From Pseudobdellovibrionaceae bacterium (lineage in GTDB: Bacteria; Bdellovibrionota; Bdellovibrionia; Bdellovibrionales; JAMPXM01), in NCBI GenBank assembly GCA_022843085.1, contig JALHOI010000087.1, positions 359 through 8,989 of the forward strand: DNA of 8,631 bases, read 5' to 3'. The notes under the pieces were generated by a model. It searched no databases, was not told the DNA's origin, and saw only the letters and a list, made by a program, of their open reading frames with translations. How positions within the stretch are numbered: the stretch's first letter is position 1; every line of letters starts with the position of its first letter. Of this stretch, positions 1-5,853 are shown piece by piece. A program made the position numbers and the translations under genes.

Positions 1-8
1 GCCGAATT

Positions 9-338
9 ATGATGGATAACGTTCCAGGCGGAATGAAGAAGCAAAGCCTCAATGGCCGCGAAATCACTGGCGAATATTTTAACGCGAAAAACCTCGACGA
101 ACCGACAGACACTGCGCGCGAGCGCGCGAAATGTACTCTTATCATTCTGGGCTCTCGACGGCCGTACGTCATTTCGGTGACTTGCTTGCGCGAGAAGAGA
201 ATGAAGGGCTCGAAGAAGCGTTACGACAAGCTGGGTGCAGATGAGAAGCTTGCCAAGGCGGTTGTGAAACGACTTAAAGAGGCCCTGGCTAATCGCCCAG
301 CTGATATCAACGTCATTGACGAATTTCGAGCATTTTGA
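9..338 (+). CDS. Small hypothetical protein, 109 aa, possibly 5'-partial
   Basis: I do not recognise this protein. It is basic and soluble-looking, with no signal peptide or membrane segment. The middle (about residues 40-60) contains CTLIILG and RPYVISVTCL, which read as two beta strands. The second half is Lys/Arg-rich and predicted helical (about 78-95) and the protein ends in NVIDEFRAF. Two Met codons (9 and 12) stand at the start and a third lies at 33. The frame stays open to the left edge, so the true start may be outside the window and no ribosome site can be judged. Codon use matches the neighbouring genes and supports real coding. The stop at 338 is followed after 58 nt by the next gene on the same strand, so the two could be co-transcribed, although a possible promoter lies across the end of this gene. 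Coding status is fairly likely; function is unknown. Confidence 0.65.
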   Translation: MMDNVPGGMKKQSLNGREITGEYFNAKNLDEPTDTARERAKCTLIILGSRRPYVISVTCLREKRMKGSKKRYDKLGADEKLAKAVVKRLKEALANRPADINVIDEFRAF

Positions 339-343
339 ATAAC
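316..343 (+). promoter_or_regulatory. Possible sigma70-type promoter for the 752-aa gene
   Basis: TTGACG at 316-321 resembles a -35 box (5 of 6). After a 16-nt spacer, AATAAC at 338-343 resembles a -10 box (4 of 6, but without the important final T). It overlaps the last codons of the 109-aa gene and would give a leader of roughly 45 nt before the GTG start at 397. This is a weak match that could arise by chance. Confidence 0.25.
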
Positions 344-381
344 CTAAGCTAGTCACAGCAAGTTTCTCACGATCGTAACTC

Positions 382-386
382 AAGGA
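382..386 (+). promoter_or_regulatory. Shine-Dalgarno for the 752-aa gene
   Basis: AAGGA lies 10 nt before GTG at 397 and 13 nt before TTG at 400. The spacing favours GTG as the start. An ATG at 387 is in another frame and runs into a stop after 11 codons, so it is not the start of this gene. Confidence 0.5.
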
Positions 387-396
387 ATGAGTTTCA

Positions 397-2655
397 GTGT
401 TGAGCGCCTTCCGAAAAAATAGCTTGTCTATTGTGCTTTCAGGCGCAGCTCTTACCAGCTACGGCGGATGGTTATCACTTCCCGAATCAGCATCAATCCA
501 ATCTATTTATGATCGGTATTTTGCCCGCGAAGAATCGCGCCCGCGCGTCTTTGAAGAGGGTGTAACGATTAGATTGAATCGCGATGCGCCGCCGGTTGCG
601 GCACTCGAAGAGGCTCTACGCGATCAGCCGTGGGCGTCGATCGAGCGTGCACCGGGCCTCAATGTTCGCCCGACCGAGCTAAAGATTCAGCCGATGGCAG
701 CAGAACGAATTGCAATACGTATCCTCTCGGACAACGAATCGTTTCAACGACAGCTCGCAAATTCGAAGTCGGCCACCATCGCGCAACCGGTGCGAATCGT
801 GCCGATTGAGAAGTCACGATCGATCGCGCGCGAAAATCGCGGAGGCGCTGCATTCGCGCCTGTTGCTGATTTGGCGTCTGACGTTGCACCGCCGAATCGG
901 CCGCTTGAAAAATTAGTCGAAGTCCCTGAAACGAAATCGGTTTCGATTTCAATGTCAAAGACAGGTCTTTCGCGCGAGCAGATTCTAGCGGCGTTGTTTG
1001 GTCCGCTCGCTCAAAATTCGAGAGACTTAAAAACGAGCGCCCGCCGGCAGGTTTTTGCGGCCGCGCCAAAGTCGATTCCTCCCGCCGTTGCGGCCGGTCT
1101 TGTACCTGATTCTATCGACACTCCGGCCATCGCGGCTCGTGTTGTCGGTATGGTTGCGCCAGCCGGGCGACAGATCATGATTCGTGGTCCGATCGAACTT
1201 TCTGGCGGCCTTGCGCTGACGCATGCAAAAGATCGAATCGCTGTACTTCGCGAATCGCGAGGGCAATTCGTAGAATCCGGTGCCGTTTGGATTCGCGAGG
1301 CTCGCTACGAAATCTTTGTCGAGTCGTTAGAGGGTCAATTGGTCGCTGAAGTCCGGTCGCCGCAAGGTGATGTGGTCGGCCGCGGCCACCTCGAGCTCTC
1401 ATCGGTCGTAACAAGTTCGAACGGTAAAACTGTCGAAGGTGCGAAACTCAAGGTTCGGCCCGTTACTCCAGGTCTAGCGGGGCGCGTGCAGTCGGCTTAC
1501 ACGGCGGGGGTTAGTGCATCGACTTTAGTCTCGCGCGGCGTTCAAGGTGCTCGGGTTGAAAGCTTGAACACGCCGTCAGTCGTAAGCACGACGAGCGGCG
1601 GGCATTTCGAAGACGCCAGGTTCACAGAGGGTTCAAGAGTCGTTGCCAATATTCAGGCTAAAGATCACTGGCCGACAATTGTGTCGTTGGTGGCCGGTGA
1701 AGATGCCTTAGTGCCAGTTTTTTCGAAAAAAATGATGCAGGCGTTTGTTAGCCTCACATCAAAGGACGAAAAAGCAGCTGCTTTAAGTTTGAAAACGAGC
1801 GGAGTCATTTGGGGTCGAGTCACACGCAGCGGTGAGACTGTCGCGGGCGCTGAGCTCAACGTTCTCACTGAAGGCGCAGGTGATCCTGTCTTCTTCAACG
1901 ACTTGATGTTGCCCGATGCATCGATGAAAAAGACCGGCGCAAACGGACTCTTCGCCGTTCCCGGAGTCTCAAAGGGTTTGCACGGTCTGCAAGTTCGGCT
2001 TGGAAAACGGCTGTCCGACCCTGTCTTTGTTGAGGCTGATGTGCAGAGTGTCGCCTCGCTCGAGCTCGACGTTATGCGAGCGTCCGAAATTCCTGCGCGG
2101 GCCTACGATGCGTTCCGAACCGAAACGGCTGTCAACGTTGAGCTTCGTCCAATGGGACACCTCAAAACTAGAAAGATTAGCGTTGCCGGAGAAGCCGGGA
2201 CACTCGTGAAGCTTGCGAACATGGGTCGACCGACAATTCTGGAAGTTGAGGGCGGTGCCGAGTATCTTTCAACCCGCACAATTCAAAACCCAGACACGCG
2301 GCACCTCGAGCTTCCGATGGTCCAACGATCTTGGTTTGATCGCGCTGTTGGTAATTTCAAATACAATAACCCACCCCAAACCGGAAACATCATTGGCTTT
2401 ATTCAGGGCTCGCGTTTTCGAGTTTCGATGGAAGCGCAGGCTTTAAGCCGAAATGCCAAGATTGTTTATTTCGATTCGCGTGGCGAGTTATCAGACAAAG
2501 AGTACGGCGAGCCAGGCGGCGGCTTCATCTTGTTCGGAGTCAACAATGGCCTACAAACTGTTCTTGTCGAATCCGATGGCACCGACCGCATCTTCGCAGC
2601 AACAACCCTCGTCGAAGACGGGTATGTCGCGTCCTTGAGCCATTGGCTCAGGTAA
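397..2655 (+). CDS. Exported or anchored protein with carboxypeptidase-regulatory-like beta domains, 752 aa
   Basis: I do not recognise a named family for the whole protein. The start is GTG, chosen from the AAGGA site upstream. Basic residues R6 and K7 are followed by a mildly hydrophobic stretch (about 9-28), consistent with a signal peptide or signal anchor. Residues 30-240 are low in complexity and rich in Pro, Ala, Arg and Glu, suggesting a flexible or disordered segment. From about 245 on the chain is a series of beta-sandwich-like units. Residues about 374-432 (GVQGARVES followed by GGHFEDARF) and about 468-536 (GVIWGRVTRSG, AGAELNVL, GANGLFAVPGV) have the layout of carboxypeptidase-regulatory-like/CnaB-type domains. 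A last beta-rich unit covers about 660-752 (GGGFILFGV). No catalytic motif is visible. The likely place is the periplasm or outer surface, with a structural or binding role. It converges on the lytic transglycosylase gene. Coding is confident; function is not. Confidence 0.87.
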   Translation: MLSAFRKNSLSIVLSGAALTSYGGWLSLPESASIQSIYDRYFAREESRPRVFEEGVTIRLNRDAPPVAALEEALRDQPWASIERAPGLNVRPTELKIQPMAAERIAIRILSDNESFQRQLANSKSATIAQPVRIVPIEKSRSIARENRGGAAFAPVADLASDVAPPNRPLEKLVEVPETKSVSISMSKTGLSREQILAALFGPLAQNSRDLKTSARRQVFAAAPKSIPPAVAAGLVPDSIDTPAIAARVVGMVAPAGRQIMIRGPIELSGGLALTHAKDRIAVLRESRGQFVESGAVWIREARYEIFVESLEGQLVAEVRSPQGDVVGRGHLELSSVVTSSNGKTVEGAKLKVRPVTPGLAGRVQSAYTAGVSASTLVSRGVQGARVESLNTPSVVSTTSGGHFEDARFTEGSRVVANIQAKDHWPTIVSLVAGEDALVPVFSKKMMQAFVSLTSKDEKAAALSLKTSGVIWGRVTRSGETVAGAELNVLTEGAGDPVFFNDLMLPDASMKKTGANGLFAVPGVSKGLHGLQVRLGKRLSDPVFVEADVQSVASLELDVMRASEIPARAYDAFRTETAVNVELRPMGHLKTRKISVAGEAGTLVKLANMGRPTILEVEGGAEYLSTRTIQNPDTRHLELPMVQRSWFDRAVGNFKYNNPPQTGNIIGFIQGSRFRVSMEAQALSRNAKIVYFDSRGELSDKEYGEPGGGFILFGVNNGLQTVLVESDGTDRIFAATTLVEDGYVASLSHWLR

Positions 2656-2669
2656 GAGCAGAGCCATTG
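2633..2669. terminator. Hairpins at the convergent gene junction, possible bidirectional terminator
   Basis: TGAGCC-ATT-GGCTCA (2636-2650) is a perfect 6-bp stem with a 3-nt loop. It can be lengthened by CC/GG (2633-2634 with 2651-2652) around a bulged T. A second copy of GAGCCATTG at 2661-2669 repeats 2638-2646, so TGGCTC (2644-2649) can instead pair with GAGCCA (2661-2666). The junction has only 15 nt between the two stop codons, and no T-rich tract follows on either strand. A role in ending both transcripts is plausible from position but not proven. Confidence 0.35.
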
Positions 2670-2670
2670 A

Positions 2671-4167
2671 CTAGTTGTTGACGGCGACCGGCCGCTTCAC
2701 GTCGAGTTCACCGGACATTAGGTATTCGACAGCCGAGCGTGCATCGCTTGGGATATGAATTCGAAGTCCTTTGTGAAGTGGTCGCTTCAGCTTCACAAGC
2801 TTGGCGAGATCTGGATTCATGTTGACGAATTCTTCAACCGAAATCGCCGCGACTCGAGCGATATCGCTGACTTTCATCGAGCGTGTCAGTCGTAGTTCTT
2901 GAACGCTAAGCGGAGCCAGTTTTGGCAAGCCAGGAAAAATTCGGTCCGAGTAGCGTTCGGTGTAGAGCGCGGCTAAGAACGAAGCGAAGAAATTTTCAGA
3001 GGCAAAGCCGAATCGTTTTGAATGATAAACTTCGATGATTCTCGCCAGGTCCTTTGTGCCGGCAGCGCGGTAGCCTTTGCGAATTCCGCTGGGGCCGTGG
3101 TTCCAAGCGGTAACAGCAAGCGCCCATGAGCGGTGAAGAATCATGTGATTTTCTTTTAACAGCGTGGCCGCGGCGTGGGTCGATTTGTAGATCGATTTAC
3201 GCTCGTCCACGAGATCGTTGACGATCAGCTTCTGCTTTTTGCCAGAGGTCTCCATAAATTGCCAGACACCCATTGCGCCGACTTTCGACTCTGCATGCTT
3301 GTTGAAGCTTGATTCGACTAAAGGCAAACGTGTGAGATCAACCGGAAGCTTGTGCTTCTTAAAGATCTCTTCCATCGTCGTCATGTAGCGAGGAGCCCGC
3401 TGAATTCCCTCAGCCATGAAGTCGCGCTGACCAGTTTGAACACGAACTTCGTTTTGTGCTCGTTTGGCAAGTCTGCGGACATCGCCTCCAAGTTGAATCA
3501 AGGCATCGCGCACCATGATCTCATCGCTCGTCAGCCGAGCCGTTTCGAGATCCTTGAGTCGCTTCTTTTTTGCGATCGATGCAATCGCCTTGCGAACTTT
3601 TGCTGTCTCTTTTTTTACAAGTTCATTGGCGACTTCGTTTCGCAGCCAGCGGACGCGGGGGTAAGACGCATTCACAATAGGCTCAACGTCAACGACCTTG
3701 AAAACGACCCAAGGATAAAGCGCGTGGTGAATGAGGCGCTTGTTCGAATCATACCGACTATAGATATCGAACCAAAAGCCAACACGGTCTTGAAGACCTG
3801 GAGGTATTAAAAAAGCCTCAGAAATTCGTCGCTCGGGATCTGCTAAAATTTCGCTGCGGTCGAAGTTTGGAACAAATTGGTGTGGAGGAATCTCGGGAAT
3901 TCGTTCGAGCTTCATCGCTGCACGGGCCGTTGTCTCATCTGATTGAGCCATAGCCATCGCCGCCGCGGATGTTGCCGTCTTCGACTTCTCAAGCGCCTCG
4001 TTGACTGCGTTCGTCATGGGATCTTTAGGTCCCCGCAGAGTCTCGTAAACCGTAGGAATAGCCGACGCGATAACCGCAAGTGCGCCCGTTGAAAACGCAA
4101 GCTTTCGCAGGATACGGTCAAACCGCTTAACAGGACGATTGCGAGAATTCGGCATTTCAGGCGACAT
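2671..4167 (-). CDS. Membrane-anchored lytic transglycosylase, SLT domain plus LysM (MltD-like)
   Basis: This enzyme cleaves the MurNAc-GlcNAc bond of peptidoglycan in the periplasm to give 1,6-anhydro-MurNAc ends. Residue numbers count from a GTG one codon upstream (4170). A basic N-terminus is followed by a hydrophobic segment (about 24-41), a signal peptide or anchor. An N-terminal region contains FWFDIYSRY (132-140), seen in my recollection in delta-proteobacterial MltD-like proteins. A Lys/Arg-rich helical stretch covers about 175-245. The SLT domain (about 262-410) has the LPLVESSF motif with catalytic Glu286, GAMGVWQF (298-305) and AVTAWNHGP (352-360). A LysM-type domain (about 421-474, containing EEFVNMNPDL and ending in a GLRIHIPS strand) should bind glycan. 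I start at ATG 4167 because a GGAG sits 7 nt upstream; GTG 4170 is the alternative. It stands alone, with leader hairpins upstream. The family call is firm; whether it acts in growth, division or prey-wall work is not visible. Confidence 0.93.
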   Translation of the reverse strand: MSPEMPNSRNRPVKRFDRILRKLAFSTGALAVIASAIPTVYETLRGPKDPMTNAVNEALEKSKTATSAAAMAMAQSDETTARAAMKLERIPEIPPHQFVPNFDRSEILADPERRISEAFLIPPGLQDRVGFWFDIYSRYDSNKRLIHHALYPWVVFKVVDVEPIVNASYPRVRWLRNEVANELVKKETAKVRKAIASIAKKKRLKDLETARLTSDEIMVRDALIQLGGDVRRLAKRAQNEVRVQTGQRDFMAEGIQRAPRYMTTMEEIFKKHKLPVDLTRLPLVESSFNKHAESKVGAMGVWQFMETSGKKQKLIVNDLVDERKSIYKSTHAAATLLKENHMILHRSWALAVTAWNHGPSGIRKGYRAAGTKDLARIIEVYHSKRFGFASENFFASFLAALYTERYSDRIFPGLPKLAPLSVQELRLTRSMKVSDIARVAAISVEEFVNMNPDLAKLVKLKRPLHKGLRIHIPSDARSAVEYLMSGELDVKRPVAVNN

Positions 4168-4174
4168 CACGAGA

Positions 4175-4178
4175 CTCC
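4175..4178 (-). promoter_or_regulatory. Shine-Dalgarno deciding the lytic transglycosylase start
   Basis: On the minus strand GGAG (plus-strand CTCC) lies 7 nt before ATG at 4167 and only 4 nt before GTG at 4170. The spacing makes ATG the better start. Confidence 0.6.
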
Positions 4179-4187
4179 AAACGGATC

Positions 4188-4212
4188 GGCATCGTTCGGG
4201 GTGAACGACGCC
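4188..4212 (-). promoter_or_regulatory. Leader hairpin upstream of the lytic transglycosylase
   Basis: On the minus strand GGCGTCGTTC pairs with GAACGATGCC around a 5-nt loop ACCCC. This gives ten pairs including one G-U. On the plus strand the same position is an A-C mismatch, so the fold is better in the transglycosylase mRNA than in the opposite RNA. It ends 9 nt before the Shine-Dalgarno. It could affect translation or mRNA stability; no known riboswitch class is recognised. Confidence 0.4.
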
Positions 4213-4306
4213 AGCACGGGTTCCCTTAGAGCAAGGCTCAGGCCTCCGTCTCAGTTTGAGAGAAGCTTTGATAAGTGAGAGATTTCAATAGCTTGGGTGA
4301 AGTCAC

Positions 4307-4328
4307 AGCATCGTCTTTAGGCGACGCT
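4307..4328 (-). promoter_or_regulatory. Second intergenic hairpin with the same outer stem
   Basis: On the minus strand AGCGTCGCC pairs with GACGATGCT around a TAAA loop, with one G-U and one C-A. The six outer pairs GCGTCG/CGATGC are identical, G-U included, to those of the hairpin at 4188-4212. It lies between the haloperoxidase-like gene and the lytic transglycosylase, and could belong to the leader of the latter if transcription starts before it. Confidence 0.3.
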
Positions 4329-4431
4329 TACAACAAATTGTGACGATTCTTGGCGGCGTTGCCGAGAATGGGCGGCGCGGCTGAAACCTTGCCGCTTTTC
4401 GATAAAGTGTCGGTCTGGACGCCGCAGGCAA

Positions 4432-4451
4432 AGCGCCGCCGGCGCGGCGCT
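4432..4451 (-). terminator. GC-rich perfect palindrome after the haloperoxidase-like gene
   Basis: AGCGCCGC-CGGC-GCGGCGCT is a perfect 8-bp inverted repeat with a 4-nt loop. It begins 11 nt after the stop codon of the haloperoxidase-like gene. In the direction of that transcript the stem is followed by only three T's (GCTTTGCC), so it is a poor classical terminator. A REP-like palindromic repeat that stops exonucleases or transcription is the alternative. Further GC-rich arms at 4352-4363 and 4427-4440 can pair with each other around it. Confidence 0.42.
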
Positions 4452-4462
4452 ACAGTTAGAAT

Positions 4463-5689
4463 TTAGTTGCAGCGATGCCCGTACATTTTTTGAATCAACG
4501 CGCATCCGACTCTTTCACCGAGCTTGAGACCGTCTCGGTTGTCGGCTTCAACGTGAATGCCGCCGTAGATTCTGCTTTTTCCAGCTTCAAGTGCAGCCTC
4601 TTTGTAAGAGGCATACTTTCGAACGACACCGGGTAAATCGGGCGAGGTCACAATCAATGGTTTGTTCTCAAGAGGAAGCAAAAGGCCGAGAACAGTTGCG
4701 GCCGCGCTGCTGAATGTGGAATGTCCGCTCACGTAGCCAGGAAACGGCGGTGTGCCTAAGAGTGGTGTCCAGTTCGCATCGTCGCCTTTTTCGCGTATCG
4801 CGGTGATCGGGCGCCAGGTTTGATGAAGATACTTTGCCTGCCACGCTGCGATTCCCGCGTCGCAAAGTGCATACGAAAGTGTGCGCATCACCGACACCGC
4901 TTCTGAGAAGTTGACCGGAACCTGCACAAGTCGCTGAAGCGCAATGTGAACCCACAAGCCAGGTGGAGTCACGGTGCCTGCACCGCCAACCCAAAATTTC
5001 GCAATCTCTGTTTGGTCGGCTGTGCGCGCGGTCGACTTTGCTCCGCCTAGAATCTTCACTTCTTCAAGCTCGGCAAGAAATTCGGCAGAACCCACTGATG
5101 GAGGCACAAGGTCTTTTGTCAGCTCCTCGACGACGGCTTCTGAAAAGAGCCCCATTTTTCCCCAGTTTGGAAGGGCTGGCTGAGCCATCGCGGGCGGAGT
5201 CGGACGCCAGAGCCCAAGCCCAGGAGCCGCGGGCCACGCTGTAGGCATCGGTTTCTCAGAGGCTGCAAGAGATGCAGCAAACTGATTGTAAACACGAGTC
5301 GCAATCGAGCGGCCTTCGGTCACTGCCTGTTTTTCAGAGGCCGACAGTTTCAGTGCGTCGATCCAGCCTTCGGCCAAATCTGCTTGTGCAGGTTTGATTT
5401 GCGCAAGGACACGCGAAAATGCTGCGCCATAGGACAGGTCGGGATGGTTGGTTTTCTTTAGGCTCTGATATCCGGCTTCGTTCGCGAGTGCCCACATAAA
5501 CGCCGCGTAGGGTGGAGCGATTTTTTCGAGCTCCGTAATTTTAAGAGAATTGAAGTGCATCTGCACGATTGTCTGCTTCGTTGCACCGAAGGCATCGTTA
5601 AAAGCTAACAGAAGAACGGCTACGACAGCCACCTGCTGAACGAGATTAGAAACTAATCGCACTGTCTTTATCAATCGACCCCCCCGCAT
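4463..5689 (-). CDS. Exported vanadium-dependent haloperoxidase/PAP2-family enzyme
   Basis: This belongs to the vanadium chloroperoxidase/type 2 phosphatidic acid phosphatase superfamily. The whole active-site signature is present: K286-X6-R293-P294, then S321-G322-H323, then S372-R373-X5-H379-X3-D383. By homology H379 would bind vanadate or be the phosphate nucleophile, H323 is the acid-base residue, and K286, R293 and R373 hold the oxyanion. The N-terminus has basic residues, a hydrophobic core (about 15-30) and a possible cleavage site after DAFGA, so the enzyme is likely periplasmic. The length of 408 aa and the WRPITAIR and GYVSGHSTFSS contexts are typical of bacterial haloperoxidase-like proteins rather than short membrane PAP2 phosphatases. 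Haloperoxidase versus phosphatase activity cannot be told from sequence. No Shine-Dalgarno precedes ATG 5689; TTG at 5674, just after a run of seven G's, would give a cleaner signal peptide and is a real alternative. A 164-nt gap separates it from the mutase operon. Confidence 0.9.
   Translation of the reverse strand: MRGGRLIKTVRLVSNLVQQVAVVAVLLLAFNDAFGATKQTIVQMHFNSLKITELEKIAPPYAAFMWALANEAGYQSLKKTNHPDLSYGAAFSRVLAQIKPAQADLAEGWIDALKLSASEKQAVTEGRSIATRVYNQFAASLAASEKPMPTAWPAAPGLGLWRPTPPAMAQPALPNWGKMGLFSEAVVEELTKDLVPPSVGSAEFLAELEEVKILGGAKSTARTADQTEIAKFWVGGAGTVTPPGLWVHIALQRLVQVPVNFSEAVSVMRTLSYALCDAGIAAWQAKYLHQTWRPITAIREKGDDANWTPLLGTPPFPGYVSGHSTFSSAAATVLGLLLPLENKPLIVTSPDLPGVVRKYASYKEAALEAGKSRIYGGIHVEADNRDGLKLGERVGCALIQKMYGHRCN
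5679..5685 (-). promoter_or_regulatory. Run of seven G's at the haloperoxidase-like gene start
   Basis: On the minus strand seven G's lie inside codons 2-4 if translation starts at ATG 5689, or 4 nt before TTG 5674. In the second case the tract could serve as a purine-rich ribosome site. It decides which start is right and, if internal, is a short slippage-prone tract. Confidence 0.3.
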
Positions 5690-5809
5690 TTGTGTTGGCG
5701 TGTTAAATCACGTCGAGAGTTAGTTTGAGAAACTCGAACCGAAGCATGACATCAAAGTGAAACTTATTCGCGCGCGCAGAACGAGACACCGTGAATTCCG
5801 AGACGAGTA

Positions 5810-5835
5810 CAAACCCGTGCAAAACTTTGGGTTCG
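5810..5835 (-). terminator. Weak hairpin downstream of methylmalonyl-CoA mutase
   Basis: On the minus strand CGAACCC pairs with GGGTTTG (seven pairs, one G-U) around a 12-nt loop, beginning 18 nt after the mutase stop codon. There is no clear T-tract after it. The 164 nt between the mutase and the haloperoxidase-like gene show no other convincing element; I could not identify a promoter for the latter. Confidence 0.22.
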
Positions 5836-5853
5836 AATGCCGAGTCATGAGAA

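Noticed and set aside
659..1069. 136-aa open frame on the minus strand inside the 752-aa gene
   Set aside because: It is a shadow of the plus-strand frame, which is continuous for over 2.2 kb; its translation is low-complexity and unrecognisable.
3352..3810. 152-aa open frame on the plus strand opposite the lytic transglycosylase
   Set aside because: It is antisense to a recognised enzyme, with no ribosome site or family resemblance.
4283..4288. TTGAAA on the minus strand as -35 box for the lytic transglycosylase
   Set aside because: No acceptable -10 sequence occurs 16-18 nt downstream.
4368..4466. 32-aa open frame on the plus strand across the GC-rich palindrome (ends RRRRGATVRI)
   Set aside because: There is no ribosome site, and the Arg-rich part simply translates the inverted repeat.
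4317..4505. 62-aa minus-strand frame overlapping the end of the haloperoxidase-like gene
   Set aside because: It overlaps the conserved coding end in another frame and has a non-protein-like composition.
5703..5853. Open frame running on the minus strand from inside the mutase end into the intergenic gap (ends FEFLKLTLDVI)
   Set aside because: The only early ATG is inside the mutase gene, there is no start or ribosome site in the gap itself, and the translation resembles nothing I know. It might be the remnant of a gene, but the evidence is too thin.
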